Source: a virus. From it: a stretch of DNA of 64,000 nt. Within the stretch, counting starts at the first letter, position 1. Each line of letters opens with the position of its first letter. Positions 53,120-60,625 of the stretch are shown piece by piece. The stretch is taken from positions 23,044-87,043 of IMG/VR virus record IMGVR_UViG_3300025598_000029; one strand, written 5' to 3'. The notes beneath the pieces are model-generated. The model ran no database searches. It was not told where the DNA came from and saw only the letters and a list, made by a program, of their open reading frames with translations. The position numbers and the translations under genes are program-made.

Positions 53120-53605
53120 ATGGATACTAAAATTGATTATAAATGGCAAAAAGAGTCTGCCTGTAAAGGAATGGATATTGAGTTGTTCTATCCATCGCAT
53201 GGTAAAGCTCCATCAAAACAACTATCAGACAAATGCGATGGTTGTCCAGTATCCACACAATGCCTTGATCATGCACTCAAATATGAAGAATATGGGCATT
53301 GGGCTAATACAGGACCAACTGAACGTAGAGAATTACGTAATAAACTTGGCATAGAATTGGTTAATATTAATATTGCGTTTCTAAATAATCAATATATTGA
53401 AGAAGAAGAAAAAGTTGAATCTACTTCTATAAAAATTAAAGGACGTGGTCGTAGACCAGCAGATTGTGGGACACGTTCTGGTTATGGTGCACACAGGCGA
53501 AAAAAAGAAATCCCATGCGAAGCATGCCGTGCTGCACAGAATGCAAGCGTTAAAGAGTTTAATAAAAATAAAAAAGACAAAGAAAGTGATCCATTTTATC
53601 AATGA
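53120..53605 (+). CDS. WhiB-like iron-sulfur transcription factor with extra Cys module
   Basis: Cys15, Cys39, Cys42 and Cys48 have the WhiB spacing (C-x23-C-x2-C-x5-C) that binds a [4Fe-4S] cluster. The usual GVWGG turn is degraded to GHWANTG. After a Glu-rich linker the C-terminus has a second motif, CGTRSGYGAHRRKKEIPCEAC, seen in other actinophage proteins. WhiB proteins bind the principal sigma factor, and phage versions can repress host genes or superinfecting phages. The family is essentially limited to actinobacteria and their phages, so it is the best host marker here. No Shine-Dalgarno precedes the ATG. Confidence 0.78.
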   Translation: MDTKIDYKWQKESACKGMDIELFYPSHGKAPSKQLSDKCDGCPVSTQCLDHALKYEEYGHWANTGPTERRELRNKLGIELVNINIAFLNNQYIEEEEKVESTSIKIKGRGRRPADCGTRSGYGAHRRKKEIPCEACRAAQNASVKEFNKNKKDKESDPFYQ

Positions 53606-54297
53606 AAATTGGCTTAGTAATTCCTGTTCTTAATAATTTTGATCAAGCAATAGATATGATCTATAGTGCTAATAGTGAGCATAATGTAAAGTTTTATATC
53701 CAACCACAATACCGTTATCAAGTTCCATTAGCTAAAGCATGGAATACTGGTATCAAGAATGCAATTACTGATGGGTGTGATGTAATCATTGTAAGCAATG
53801 ATGATGTTCTATTTTCTGAAAAGACTATAGATTATTTAGCTCGTGAAACTAAAGCAATGCCCGATGATTATGTAATGGCATTCCCAGTAGACATGTTTGA
53901 TGCTTTAAGTGACCCATCACAAATCTTATGGGATGATGAAATAGTTGGCGATGTTTCATACGCTGTTGAAGATCAAAGTTACGCTTGTTTTGCAATACGA
54001 CCAGACTTTTTTGAAAAGTGTGGAACGTTTGATGAGAATTTTGATCCAGCTTGGTGGGAAGATACTGATATGAAATATCGTATCAAGTTGCTTGGATACA
54101 AAACTATACAAACAAGCATCCCTTACGTGCATATTAGACACCAGACTACAAAAAAACTCACTCAACCTCTTAATTCGTTGAAGAGCGGTCAGTATTATGA
54201 AAAAAAGTGGGGAAGTACTCGTAAAGACTTGAAAGAGGTCTATGCTAAGCCCTATAATGATCCTAATATGAGTCCAAGAGAATGGAAGAATTCATGA
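53602..54297 (+). CDS. Family 2-type glycosyltransferase (GT-A)
   Basis: IGLVIPVLNNFDQAIDMIYS opens a GT-A Rossmann fold, VIIVSNDDVLFSE at about 60-73 carries the Asp pair that binds metal and sugar nucleotide, and FDENFDPAWWEDTDMKYRIKLLGYK is the acceptor-side helix typical of GT2 enzymes. It is the first of three glycosyltransferase genes that overlap one another, so a multi-sugar modification is likely. The acceptor may be phage DNA bases, a virion protein or host wall polymers; sequence does not say. Confidence 0.7.
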   Translation: MKIGLVIPVLNNFDQAIDMIYSANSEHNVKFYIQPQYRYQVPLAKAWNTGIKNAITDGCDVIIVSNDDVLFSEKTIDYLARETKAMPDDYVMAFPVDMFDALSDPSQILWDDEIVGDVSYAVEDQSYACFAIRPDFFEKCGTFDENFDPAWWEDTDMKYRIKLLGYKTIQTSIPYVHIRHQTTKKLTQPLNSLKSGQYYEKKWGSTRKDLKEVYAKPYNDPNMSPREWKNS

Positions 54298-55568
54298 GCA
54301 AGATTAAGGTACTAGCGTGGGGTGACTATGCTTGTAGCACAGGGTTTGGTACCGTGATGAAAAATATCATGGGAGAACTGTACAAGACTGGCAGCTATGA
54401 CATTGACGTAGTTGGTGTTAATTATGATGGTGGGCCTTACGATACAACTCTTTGGCCTGGTCGCCTATGGCCTGCTATTAGTGCTTTACGTACACAAGGA
54501 CCATACGGAGATGTTTTTGGTCGTCAAGTGTTCCTAGACCTCCTTGCTCAAGGCGATTATGACATCGTATTTATTGTTCAAGATACGTTTATTGTATTGG
54601 ATATTGTTCCTCAAATTCTTGAATTGCAACGTACTAAGCCAAATACGTTCTCGACTATTTACTACTATCCATTCGATTGTGCTCCACGTGAAGAATGGGT
54701 CAACCAATGTGTATCTAGTTTTGACTTCCCTGTTGCTTATACTGAGTACGCAAAGAACGAAAGCCGTAAAGTAATTGGTAACATTGCTGATAAGCAAGAT
54801 GTTATTTACCATGGAACCAATACTAAAGACTTCTTTCCACTATCACCAGAAGAAAAGAAACAAGCTAAAAGCATGATCTTCCCTATGCTTCAAGATAAAT
54901 TTTTGATTACGAATGTTAATCGTAACCAAGGTCGCAAAGATGTTTCAAGAAGTCTTATGATCCTTAAAGAATTACGCAATATGGGAGTAGAGGATGCGTT
55001 CCTTTACATGCATATGCAAGAAAAAGACTTTGGTGGAAGTATTCTTGAAATGGCTCGTGCACTTGGGCTAGATCCAAATAAAGATTTTACTGTACCAGAC
55101 CCAAGGCAATTTGGTGCACACAGCGGATTCCCAATTGAATTCCTTAACCAAATCTACAACGCTAGCGATGTTTACCTTACCACTACTCACGGTGAAGGTT
55201 GGGGCCTAAGTATCACAGAAGCAATGTCTACTAAGACACCTGTTGTTGCTCCTGATAATACATCAGTCCCTGAAATTCTTGGCGATGACCGTGGTTGGAG
55301 AATCCCTAGTGGGCACACCCCATCTCATTGGATTATTAAAGATAATGATAATGAACGTATGCGTCCATTAATGAGCGTTGAAGATGCTGCTAAGACTATT
55401 AAGCACATTATGGATAATCCAAAGGAAGCTGCAGAACGTGCAGAGAAAGCCTATGAATGGGCATCTACAAACACTTGGGAAGCCATTGGTAAGCAATGGA
55501 TGAATGTATTTAATCGTGCTACCAATAAAGCTAAGATGGCACGAAAACTTAAGGAACAGGCAAAGTGA
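54294..55568 (+). CDS. Family 4-type glycosyltransferase (GT-B)
   Basis: This 424-residue protein has two Rossmann lobes. The C-terminal lobe shows FLITNVNRNQGRKDVSRSLMILKEL, then YNASDVYLTTTHGEGWGLSITEAMSTKTPVVAP with the conserved E-x7-E region (GEGWGLSITEAM) of GT4 retaining enzymes. GGAAG 7 bases before the ATG at 54294 fixes the start, overlapping the upstream gene by 4 bases. It acts with its two glycosyltransferase neighbours. Confidence 0.75.
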   Translation: MSKIKVLAWGDYACSTGFGTVMKNIMGELYKTGSYDIDVVGVNYDGGPYDTTLWPGRLWPAISALRTQGPYGDVFGRQVFLDLLAQGDYDIVFIVQDTFIVLDIVPQILELQRTKPNTFSTIYYYPFDCAPREEWVNQCVSSFDFPVAYTEYAKNESRKVIGNIADKQDVIYHGTNTKDFFPLSPEEKKQAKSMIFPMLQDKFLITNVNRNQGRKDVSRSLMILKELRNMGVEDAFLYMHMQEKDFGGSILEMARALGLDPNKDFTVPDPRQFGAHSGFPIEFLNQIYNASDVYLTTTHGEGWGLSITEAMSTKTPVVAPDNTSVPEILGDDRGWRIPSGHTPSHWIIKDNDNERMRPLMSVEDAAKTIKHIMDNPKEAAERAEKAYEWASTNTWEAIGKQWMNVFNRATNKAKMARKLKEQAK

Positions 55569-56329
55569 CTCGACGTGTAGTTAGCATTACCCCATTTTAT
55601 AACGAGACGCATATCCTTGAATTGCGGCTTGGCATTTTAGAAAATGTGGTTGATCGCTTCTACACGATTGAAGCTAACAAAACTTTTACTGGTCTTGATA
55701 AACCAATGCTTGCTAATACCATCAAGCACCCAAAACACACAGTTGTAGAGATTGAGTTTCCTGAGGGCCTTAGTGAGTGGGGCAAAGAAAATTATCAACG
55801 GGATGTTATTCTAGATTTATCAGAATATAATGATGATGATATTGTTCTTATTAATGACTTAGATGAAATTCCTAACCCTAAAACTATTGAATTTCTTATT
55901 GAGAACTTTGATCCTGATTTCACATATTCATTTGAAATGGTTATTCATCAATATTATTTAAATAACCAAAACCTTGGTGAAGGTATATGGTGGAAGGCTA
56001 AGGCTTGCAGCGTAGGCGAATACCGTCGAGCTGGGTTTAATGCTACTCAACTTAGGTTAGGTGTAAACTCTTTAAATATCCCCAATGGTGGATGGCACTG
56101 GACTTTTTGTGGAGATACTACATTCATTAAAAACAAGATTGAAGCTTTTGCTCATACAGAATGTAATACTGACCAAATTAAATCAAACCTTGATTTGAAT
56201 TTTGAGAACAATGCTGATACACTTGGTCGTGGATACGAACTAAAACTAGTAGATATAGATTCAGATTTTTATCCAGATTATCTAAAAGATAACAAGAAAA
56301 AATACAGTAAGTATATCAAGGAGCTATAA
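55565..56329 (+). CDS. GT17-like glycosyltransferase
   Basis: The start RRVVSITPFYNETHILELRLGIL and the LINDLDEIPNPKTIEFL segment match glycosyltransferase family 17 (beta-1,4-N-acetylglucosaminyltransferase type), in which DLDE carries the metal-binding acids. The GTG start overlaps the stop of the GT4 gene. GT17 members are frequent in large phages and viruses without known acceptors. The stop overlaps the next ATG. Confidence 0.68.
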   Translation: MTRRVVSITPFYNETHILELRLGILENVVDRFYTIEANKTFTGLDKPMLANTIKHPKHTVVEIEFPEGLSEWGKENYQRDVILDLSEYNDDDIVLINDLDEIPNPKTIEFLIENFDPDFTYSFEMVIHQYYLNNQNLGEGIWWKAKACSVGEYRRAGFNATQLRLGVNSLNIPNGGWHWTFCGDTTFIKNKIEAFAHTECNTDQIKSNLDLNFENNADTLGRGYELKLVDIDSDFYPDYLKDNKKKYSKYIKEL

Positions 56330-56511
56330 TGGATTTTGATGAGTGGTTAAAATATGGAGTAGATAATGGTTTCTGCTCAGAACAGTTCTGCAGTACCCAT
56401 GATGGTTTTCCTATGCATGATAGCGAAGAAAAGTCATGGGAAGACGGTGGAGACCCTTGTGCACATGTTGTGCGCTTGGGATCATATAATGATTGGAACA
56501 TAGGAGAATAA
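56329..56511 (+). CDS. Small Cys/His-containing protein, 60 aa
   Basis: The pattern CSEQFCSTHDGFPMHDSEE, then DGGDPCAHVVRLG, is a motif I recognise from short actinophage proteins of unknown function; the Cys and His residues could bind zinc. AAGGAG just before the ATG, overlapping the end of the GT17 gene, shows it is translated. Confidence 0.6.
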   Translation: MDFDEWLKYGVDNGFCSEQFCSTHDGFPMHDSEEKSWEDGGDPCAHVVRLGSYNDWNIGE

Positions 56512-56513
56512 TA

Positions 56514-56699
56514 ATGGGTGCAGGACAAAACTTTTTGAATTGGTTGCAAGGAACTTTTGGTGGTAATAATGGACCCGGCATTCCAGACCTTCCACTTCCA
56601 ATGGGAGATAAAGCTCCAACAGCAAAGCCAAAGAAAGATAAACCAGCAGTGAAGAAAGCAGCACCTAAGAAGGCTGCACCAAAGAAAAAGGAACAATAA
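56514..56699 (+). CDS. Small Lys/Ala/Pro-tailed protein, 61 aa
   Basis: A short Gly/Trp-containing N-terminus is followed by a tail of KKAAPKK-type repeats like histone H1 tails, strongly basic. AGGAGA 6 bases before ATG 56514 decides the start over an upstream in-frame ATG at 56493. It may bind nucleic acid. The stop overlaps the start of the next membrane protein. Confidence 0.55.
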   Translation: MGAGQNFLNWLQGTFGGNNGPGIPDLPLPMGDKAPTAKPKKDKPAVKKAAPKKAAPKKKEQ

Positions 56700-56866
56700 T
56701 GCACGTAATGTTAGTACTAATTTTACCAGCATTGTTTTTTATGGGTGTTGGCGCTTTTATTCATATGTTTAGCCAAGGTGTAAAGAATGGTATTTATCAA
56801 AAGACCAAAGCACCTGAGAAGAAAAACTCATGTGGTGGCAACTGTAATTGTAAATGTAAGAAGTAA
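56699..56866 (+). CDS. Small membrane protein with Cys-rich tail, 55 aa
   Basis: The ATG overlaps the previous stop and the stop overlaps the next ATG, a tightly coupled trio. One membrane segment (residues 3-25, rich in Leu, Phe, Gly) is followed by a polar stretch and the C-terminal CGGNCNCKCKK, four cysteines in nine residues able to bind a metal. Not recognised. Such a tail on an inner-membrane anchor could be cytoplasmic and metal-sensing; this is inference. Confidence 0.55.
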   Translation: MHVMLVLILPALFFMGVGAFIHMFSQGVKNGIYQKTKAPEKKNSCGGNCNCKCKK

Positions 56867-57102
56867 TGGCTAAAGATTTAAATTGGGCAGCAAAGACTAT
56901 GCTAGAATTAGCACAGATCCCAGCTCAGCCAAAACTTATTGCTGCGTTTAGTAATTATAGTGCTAATACAATGTGGGTTAAAGGTGTTATCAAGTCTGCA
57001 TCGCGTAGGGTTGTTAATGATATGAGCAACCCTTATTTTGAACAAGCAATGGATATTTTACGTGAAAATGGCATAGACGTAAATATCTATGATACTAATT
57101 AA
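56866..57102 (+). CDS. Hypothetical protein, 78 aa
   Basis: This is a compact alpha-rich protein (LNWAAKTMLELAQIPAQPKLIAAFSNY ... YFEQAMDILRENGIDVN) that ends in a beta-like GIDVNIYDT. It is the last of four coupled small genes before the tRNA gene. Not recognised. Confidence 0.5.
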   Translation: MAKDLNWAAKTMLELAQIPAQPKLIAAFSNYSANTMWVKGVIKSASRRVVNDMSNPYFEQAMDILRENGIDVNIYDTN

Positions 57103-57108
57103 AGTATT

Positions 57109-57184
57109 GCCCTAGTAGCTCAACGGATAGAGCATCGGAGTTCTAACCCGCAGGTTGCAAGTTCGAGTCTTGCCTGGGGCACCA
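57109..57184 (+). tRNA. tRNA-Arg (anticodon UCU)
   Basis: The 76-base cloverleaf has acceptor stem GCCCTAG with CTGGGGC, D-stem GCTC/GAGC with an 8-base loop, anticodon TCT at 57142-57144 with U33 before and AA after, a 5-base variable loop, T-stem GCAAG/CTTGC with loop TTCGAGT, and an encoded 3' CCA. The anticodon stem has only three pairs (C28-G42, G29-C41, G30-C40) with mismatches at both ends. It reads AGA, frequent in the AT-rich genes here. The weak stem may come from decay or from escape of host anticodon nucleases. Confidence 0.85.
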
Positions 57185-57186
57185 AT

Positions 57187-57215
57187 TTGACTTTTATAGT
57201 AGTCAACAGTAAAGT
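57187..57215 (+). promoter_or_regulatory. Sigma70-like promoter after the tRNA
   Basis: TTGACT (57187-57192), 17-base spacer and TAAAGT (57210-57215), with transcription expected near 57222, 14 bases before the next ATG, leaving room for its AAGGAG site. It matches the other promoters of the region in -35 box and spacing, though the -10 is weaker. Confidence 0.5.
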
Positions 57216-57235
57216 ATTAAAAAGTAAGGAGTTAT

Positions 57236-57589
57236 ATGAGAACCAAAACAAGGTTGCTTAGAAGTGGTTTACAAATAGCACTAGGTGCTGAGCTTGTTTC
57301 AGTTAGTAAAAGGATGAAACAATATCAGAATGAGACTCAGCTTGCAAAAGCTACTCCCATAGAAGTGCCTGTAGCACCGCCAGTAAATAAAGAGTATCAG
57401 TATGTCATGCGTGAAAAAGCAATTAAGCAAATTAATACTGTACTTAATGAACTAATTAATGCTACTATGATGAATGATATTTATATTGAACCAAACATCT
57501 TAAACCAGGCAAAAGAACTTATGGACTTGTTTGCTTGGATTATTGAAAGTAGTCCCGAAGAAAAGGAAGCATATGGAACTCAAGCTTAG
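57236..57589 (+). CDS. Hypothetical helical protein, 117 aa
   Basis: This is an all-helical, basic N-terminus then acidic protein, with a probable coiled coil around residues 55-85 (MREKAIKQINTVLNELINATMM). AAGGAG precedes the ATG, just downstream of the promoter at 57187. Not recognised. Confidence 0.5.
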   Translation: MRTKTRLLRSGLQIALGAELVSVSKRMKQYQNETQLAKATPIEVPVAPPVNKEYQYVMREKAIKQINTVLNELINATMMNDIYIEPNILNQAKELMDLFAWIIESSPEEKEAYGTQA

Positions 57590-57878
57590 TGTAAGCATTG
57601 GAGGCACTCTCCAAGTAAAGAACGCCAAAGGCGAATGGGATTGGATCAAGCCAGAAGTTGGTTGTGAGATTATACTTCATCATGGTGAGATCACAGAACA
57701 ATTGCAAGAGCAATTTGCTGCTATGTGGGATCAAGTCGTTGGTCCTCAATTTAAGAATGTAGTCAGCGAACTTATTGCTGAACCAGTCGCTGTTGTAGAA
57801 GAAACTACAGAAGAAGAATCTACAGAAACGTCAGAGGAGAACGAAAAGCCTAATGTAGATGAGGATGATTACTACTAA
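57573..57878 (+). CDS. Hypothetical acidic-tailed protein, 101 aa
   Basis: The N-terminal 60 residues look beta-rich (LKLSVSIGGTLQVKNAKGEWDWIKPEVGCEI) and the C-terminus is a strongly acidic Glu/Thr tail. AAAAGGA just before the ATG at 57573 fixes the start inside the upstream gene, which it overlaps by 17 bases. The tail could mimic DNA or bind basic partners. Not recognised. Confidence 0.55.
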   Translation: MELKLSVSIGGTLQVKNAKGEWDWIKPEVGCEIILHHGEITEQLQEQFAAMWDQVVGPQFKNVVSELIAEPVAVVEETTEEESTETSEENEKPNVDEDDYY

Positions 57879-58033
57879 TGACTGAATGTAAACATTGTGG
57901 CATGCCAATCGTTAAGTATCTAAACCCAGGTAGCTGGGACATTATTGGCGAAGACGACAATTGGGTCCACTTAGAAGATCAAAATACTATAACTAAACAT
58001 ACTGCTAAACCTGATTGGGATACTAAGTCATGA
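57878..58033 (+). CDS. Small CxxC protein, 51 aa
   Basis: It begins TECKHCGMPIV with a C-x2-C-G turn, followed by GSWDIIGEDDNWVHLED, and has a His near the C-terminus, like a degenerate zinc ribbon. It overlaps the preceding stop by one base and the next start by four bases (ATGA), which supports that it is real although very short. Confidence 0.55.
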   Translation: MTECKHCGMPIVKYLNPGSWDIIGEDDNWVHLEDQNTITKHTAKPDWDTKS

Positions 58034-58596
58034 CCGTGCTATCTGCAGCTATTACAAAAATGGATGGCATTGTCATCGCTGCTGACTCTCAAATCTCCTT
58101 TGATTATTCTAAGAGCGATGAAGGCCCAGGTAAATTATGGATGGACAAAGACCGTAGGTATATATTCGGTGGCTGTGGAAGCATTAGAGCTATGCAAGTT
58201 ATACAATATTGGACTGAATGGCCCGAGTTCCGTGAATTTCATGAAGTAGATAAATTTGCTGTAAAAGATATTGTTCCTGCTATGCGTGAAGCTTTGAATG
58301 AACACGGTGCTCTTGAAAGCTCAAAAAAAGTAGAGACTTTTGGTGCTGGCATTATTATGGCATGGGATAGCAATCTTTTAATTATTGATGAAGATTTCAG
58401 CGTTACTATTCCAGTTAGTGGAAGATGGGCAATGGGATCAGGAGCAAGCGAAGCATTTGGCAGTTTGGGTGATCAAGGCCCATGGACTAAAACAGATGTT
58501 ATTAAAGCAGCACGCACTGCAGCAAAAACAGCTCAAGGTGTTGGTGGAGATATTTACTACATCACAACAAAGAGCATGGAAATCAGAAAGGCTTAA
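58030..58596 (+). CDS. HslV/proteasome beta-like Ntn hydrolase
   Basis: After loss of Met1 the protein starts with Thr, followed by VLSAAITKMDGIVIAADSQIS and GPGKLW. In mature numbering Thr1, Asp18 and Lys34 fall almost exactly where HslV has Thr1, Asp17 and Lys33. IFGGCGSIRAMQ continues the pattern. The 188-residue length fits a self-contained HslV-type subunit. It could be a protease or a decoy that inserts into the host proteasome; no ATPase partner is encoded nearby. The start overlaps the preceding gene by four bases. Confidence 0.65.
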   Translation: MTVLSAAITKMDGIVIAADSQISFDYSKSDEGPGKLWMDKDRRYIFGGCGSIRAMQVIQYWTEWPEFREFHEVDKFAVKDIVPAMREALNEHGALESSKKVETFGAGIIMAWDSNLLIIDEDFSVTIPVSGRWAMGSGASEAFGSLGDQGPWTKTDVIKAARTAAKTAQGVGGDIYYITTKSMEIRKA

Positions 58597-58602
58597 GCCA
58601 GT

Positions 58603-58631
58603 TTGATTCCTTTCAACTATTATGTTAATAT
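58603..58631 (+). promoter_or_regulatory. Sigma70-like promoter before the replication genes
   Basis: TTGATT (58603-58608), 17-base spacer and TAATAT (58626-58631): the same two hexamers and spacing as the helicase promoter at 50380. Transcription would start near 58638 and give a short leader with AAGGAG before the ATG at 58661. Confidence 0.65.
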
Positions 58632-58660
58632 AAATACAAACACAAGTAAGGAGAATAATA

Positions 58661-59350
58661 ATGGGTCAACCAATCATGCCAAAGCGCAAGGGACTATCAA
58701 CTGGGAACCTACAGGAGGTTACAGAACCTTTGTATGGAGAATCACCCAAAGCTGCTACCCGAGCTGAAGTCCGTAGAAATAGTGCAACCGATGTTAACTT
58801 AGTTAACCTTGATGAAGTTATGGGTTCTGTGTTGGAAGAGCTAGGCAAAACAGACATTAGTCAACCACACCCTGAAATCACACCTTTTCAAATTGATACA
58901 CTTGCTACAGAGCTTGTAGCTGTACGCAATGCTAAAGACGTTATTGAAGGCCGTGAGAGTGCTCTTAAAGCATACGCAACAGAAGTAATTAATATGCGCA
59001 TTGCATCTACAGGTAAAGATTACGCCACAGAAAGTGGTTACCTTGTAAGCCCTGAGAATGGCGTTAAATTATCCAAAGAAGTATCTGGTGGCAAACTTAA
59101 TATTGATGTTGATCTTTTGTTTGATGTATTAGACCACGATCAATTTATTTCAGTCGTTAACATTGTTGAGACAATTACAAAAACTCAAAAGCCTGATGGT
59201 GGTGTAAGCACAGTCGAGTCACGTGTCTATGAACTCAATGAAGAGTGTTTAGAAAAACAACTCAAGCTTGGCAATATTGGCATGGAGCAAATTGTAAAGG
59301 CAACAACCCCAGGCAAGGTGCGTTCAGCCTTTTATGTCAGAAGCATCTAA
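58661..59350 (+). CDS. Hypothetical replication-region protein, 229 aa
   Basis: The protein has a disordered basic N-terminus (1-45), then a helical middle (DEVMGSVLEELGKT ... VAVRNAKDVIEGRESALKAYATEVINMRIAS) with coiled-coil character, and a compact alpha/beta C-terminus. It is the first gene behind the promoter at 58603 and overlaps a MerR-like gene. The AAGGAG start is clear. No family recognised; nearby exonuclease and loader genes suggest a link with DNA metabolism. Confidence 0.5.
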   Translation: MGQPIMPKRKGLSTGNLQEVTEPLYGESPKAATRAEVRRNSATDVNLVNLDEVMGSVLEELGKTDISQPHPEITPFQIDTLATELVAVRNAKDVIEGRESALKAYATEVINMRIASTGKDYATESGYLVSPENGVKLSKEVSGGKLNIDVDLLFDVLDHDQFISVVNIVETITKTQKPDGGVSTVESRVYELNEECLEKQLKLGNIGMEQIVKATTPGKVRSAFYVRSI

Positions 59351-59681
59351 TAAACCAAAAAGATTAATAAAACTACGTGACGATGATCAAATCTACACGC
59401 AGACTATGGCTGCAGCATTTTTTGATTTAACTCCAAGAGCTTTTAAGAAAAAAGAAAAATATTTTATTGATTCAATGGGCAACCCTATTGAGATCGCTAG
59501 AACACCTGGTGGTTATCGTCATTACAGTCTAAATGACATTCTTAAAATTGCTCATTCATTGCGTAGGGCAAATAAGATGACAGATAGGCAACTACGTTTA
59601 ATAGTATTAAGAGTAGACGCTTTTAAAGAACCAATAAAGAAACATCGTCTAAGATATCGAAAAGGCAACAATCCAACATGA
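59334..59681 (+). CDS. MerR-like helix-turn-helix protein
   Basis: YTQTMAAAFFDLTPRAFKKKEK is a helix-turn-helix, followed by IARTPGGYRHYSLNDILKIAHSL, the wing with the R-x-P-G-G-x-R-x-Y signature of MerR/excisionase-type DNA-binding domains. The C-terminal basic helix (DRQLRLIVLRVDAFKEPIKKHR) may form a dimer. It lacks an effector domain, so it resembles small phage MerR-like or Xis-like regulators. It could regulate the promoter at 58603, but that is a guess. It overlaps both neighbours. Confidence 0.65.
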   Translation: MSEASNKPKRLIKLRDDDQIYTQTMAAAFFDLTPRAFKKKEKYFIDSMGNPIEIARTPGGYRHYSLNDILKIAHSLRRANKMTDRQLRLIVLRVDAFKEPIKKHRLRYRKGNNPT

Positions 59682-60625
59682 ACAAGAAAACATTATTACT
59701 GTTTGATGGGCATAATGTGTTCATTAGATCATTTAGTGGTTTGATGAGGCAGGGGCTGAGCGCTCCAGATGGTTCAGGCACTTGGGGAATCTATGGTGCT
59801 TTTAATGTAATTGCTAGTATGGTTAGAAAACATAAACCTACGCATGTTCTTATTGCTTTTGATAAAGGCCGTAGTGCCAAACGTTTAGCCATTGATCCTG
59901 AATACAAAGCTAATCGTGATAAGAAACGTGATCCAAAAAACACAATGGATAACGCATTCTCTTTAGAGTTTAAACCGCAATTAGAAACATTTAAATTTCT
60001 TTGTTCTAAAAGCGGCATACCTTTTATGAGCATAGAAGACGTAGAAGCAGACGATATTATTTCTACTGCGGCATTGGGTAATGCTGGTATTTTTGATAAG
60101 ATTGTAATCGTCAGTGCAGACCATGATTTACATCAATTGATACGACCAAATATAACTGTTATAAAACCTAGCATTAGCTACAAAGATATTGATGAAGAAG
60201 TCAATGACATGGAATCTATCATGTTAGAGTGGGGCGTAGAACCTTGGAGGCTTCCTGAGATCTGGGCTTTGATGGGTGACAAGGGTGACAATGTTAAAGG
60301 TATTCCTGGCATTGGACCTAAGAAGGCTACAAAACTTATTGCTGATTATGGCAATTTAGAAGAAGTTCTTGAAAAAGAATCTAAAGTTAAAGATCATATA
60401 AATATAGTGCGCAAAGCAAAATCATTGATTGAGCTTAGCCATGATGAAGATTTACCATTCCCACCATTGGGGGATCTACAGTTTACGCCTGTACAACCTA
60501 AAACTGAAAACGCTGATGAATTAGAACAATTGTTTGATGAACTTGGGTTTATTCAGGTAAAAGATAGATGGAGACATTTCACTTTATGGAATGATGTGAT
60601 CCCTTTTGGTAGGAAACTGCGATGA
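59678..60625 (+). CDS. 5'-3' exonuclease (FEN/T4 RNase H-like)
   Basis: LLFDGHNVFIRSF gives the first metal-binding Asp, AFDKGRSAKRLAIDPEYKANR the helical arch region, VEADDIISTAAL the acidic cluster, VIVSADHDLHQLI the next Asp pair, and GDKGDNVKGIPGIGPKKATKLI the helix-hairpin-helix with its Asp. All key acids of the flap endonuclease/Pol I exonuclease family are present in order. It would remove RNA primers during lagging-strand synthesis. It overlaps both neighbours by four bases. Confidence 0.82.
   Translation: MNKKTLLLFDGHNVFIRSFSGLMRQGLSAPDGSGTWGIYGAFNVIASMVRKHKPTHVLIAFDKGRSAKRLAIDPEYKANRDKKRDPKNTMDNAFSLEFKPQLETFKFLCSKSGIPFMSIEDVEADDIISTAALGNAGIFDKIVIVSADHDLHQLIRPNITVIKPSISYKDIDEEVNDMESIMLEWGVEPWRLPEIWALMGDKGDNVKGIPGIGPKKATKLIADYGNLEEVLEKESKVKDHINIVRKAKSLIELSHDEDLPFPPLGDLQFTPVQPKTENADELEQLFDELGFIQVKDRWRHFTLWNDVIPFGRKLR

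Noticed and set aside
53074-53120. Promoter for the WhiB gene starting with TTGACT at 53074
   Set aside because: No -10-like hexamer occurs 16-18 bases downstream, and the TTGACT lies in the structured hairpin region.
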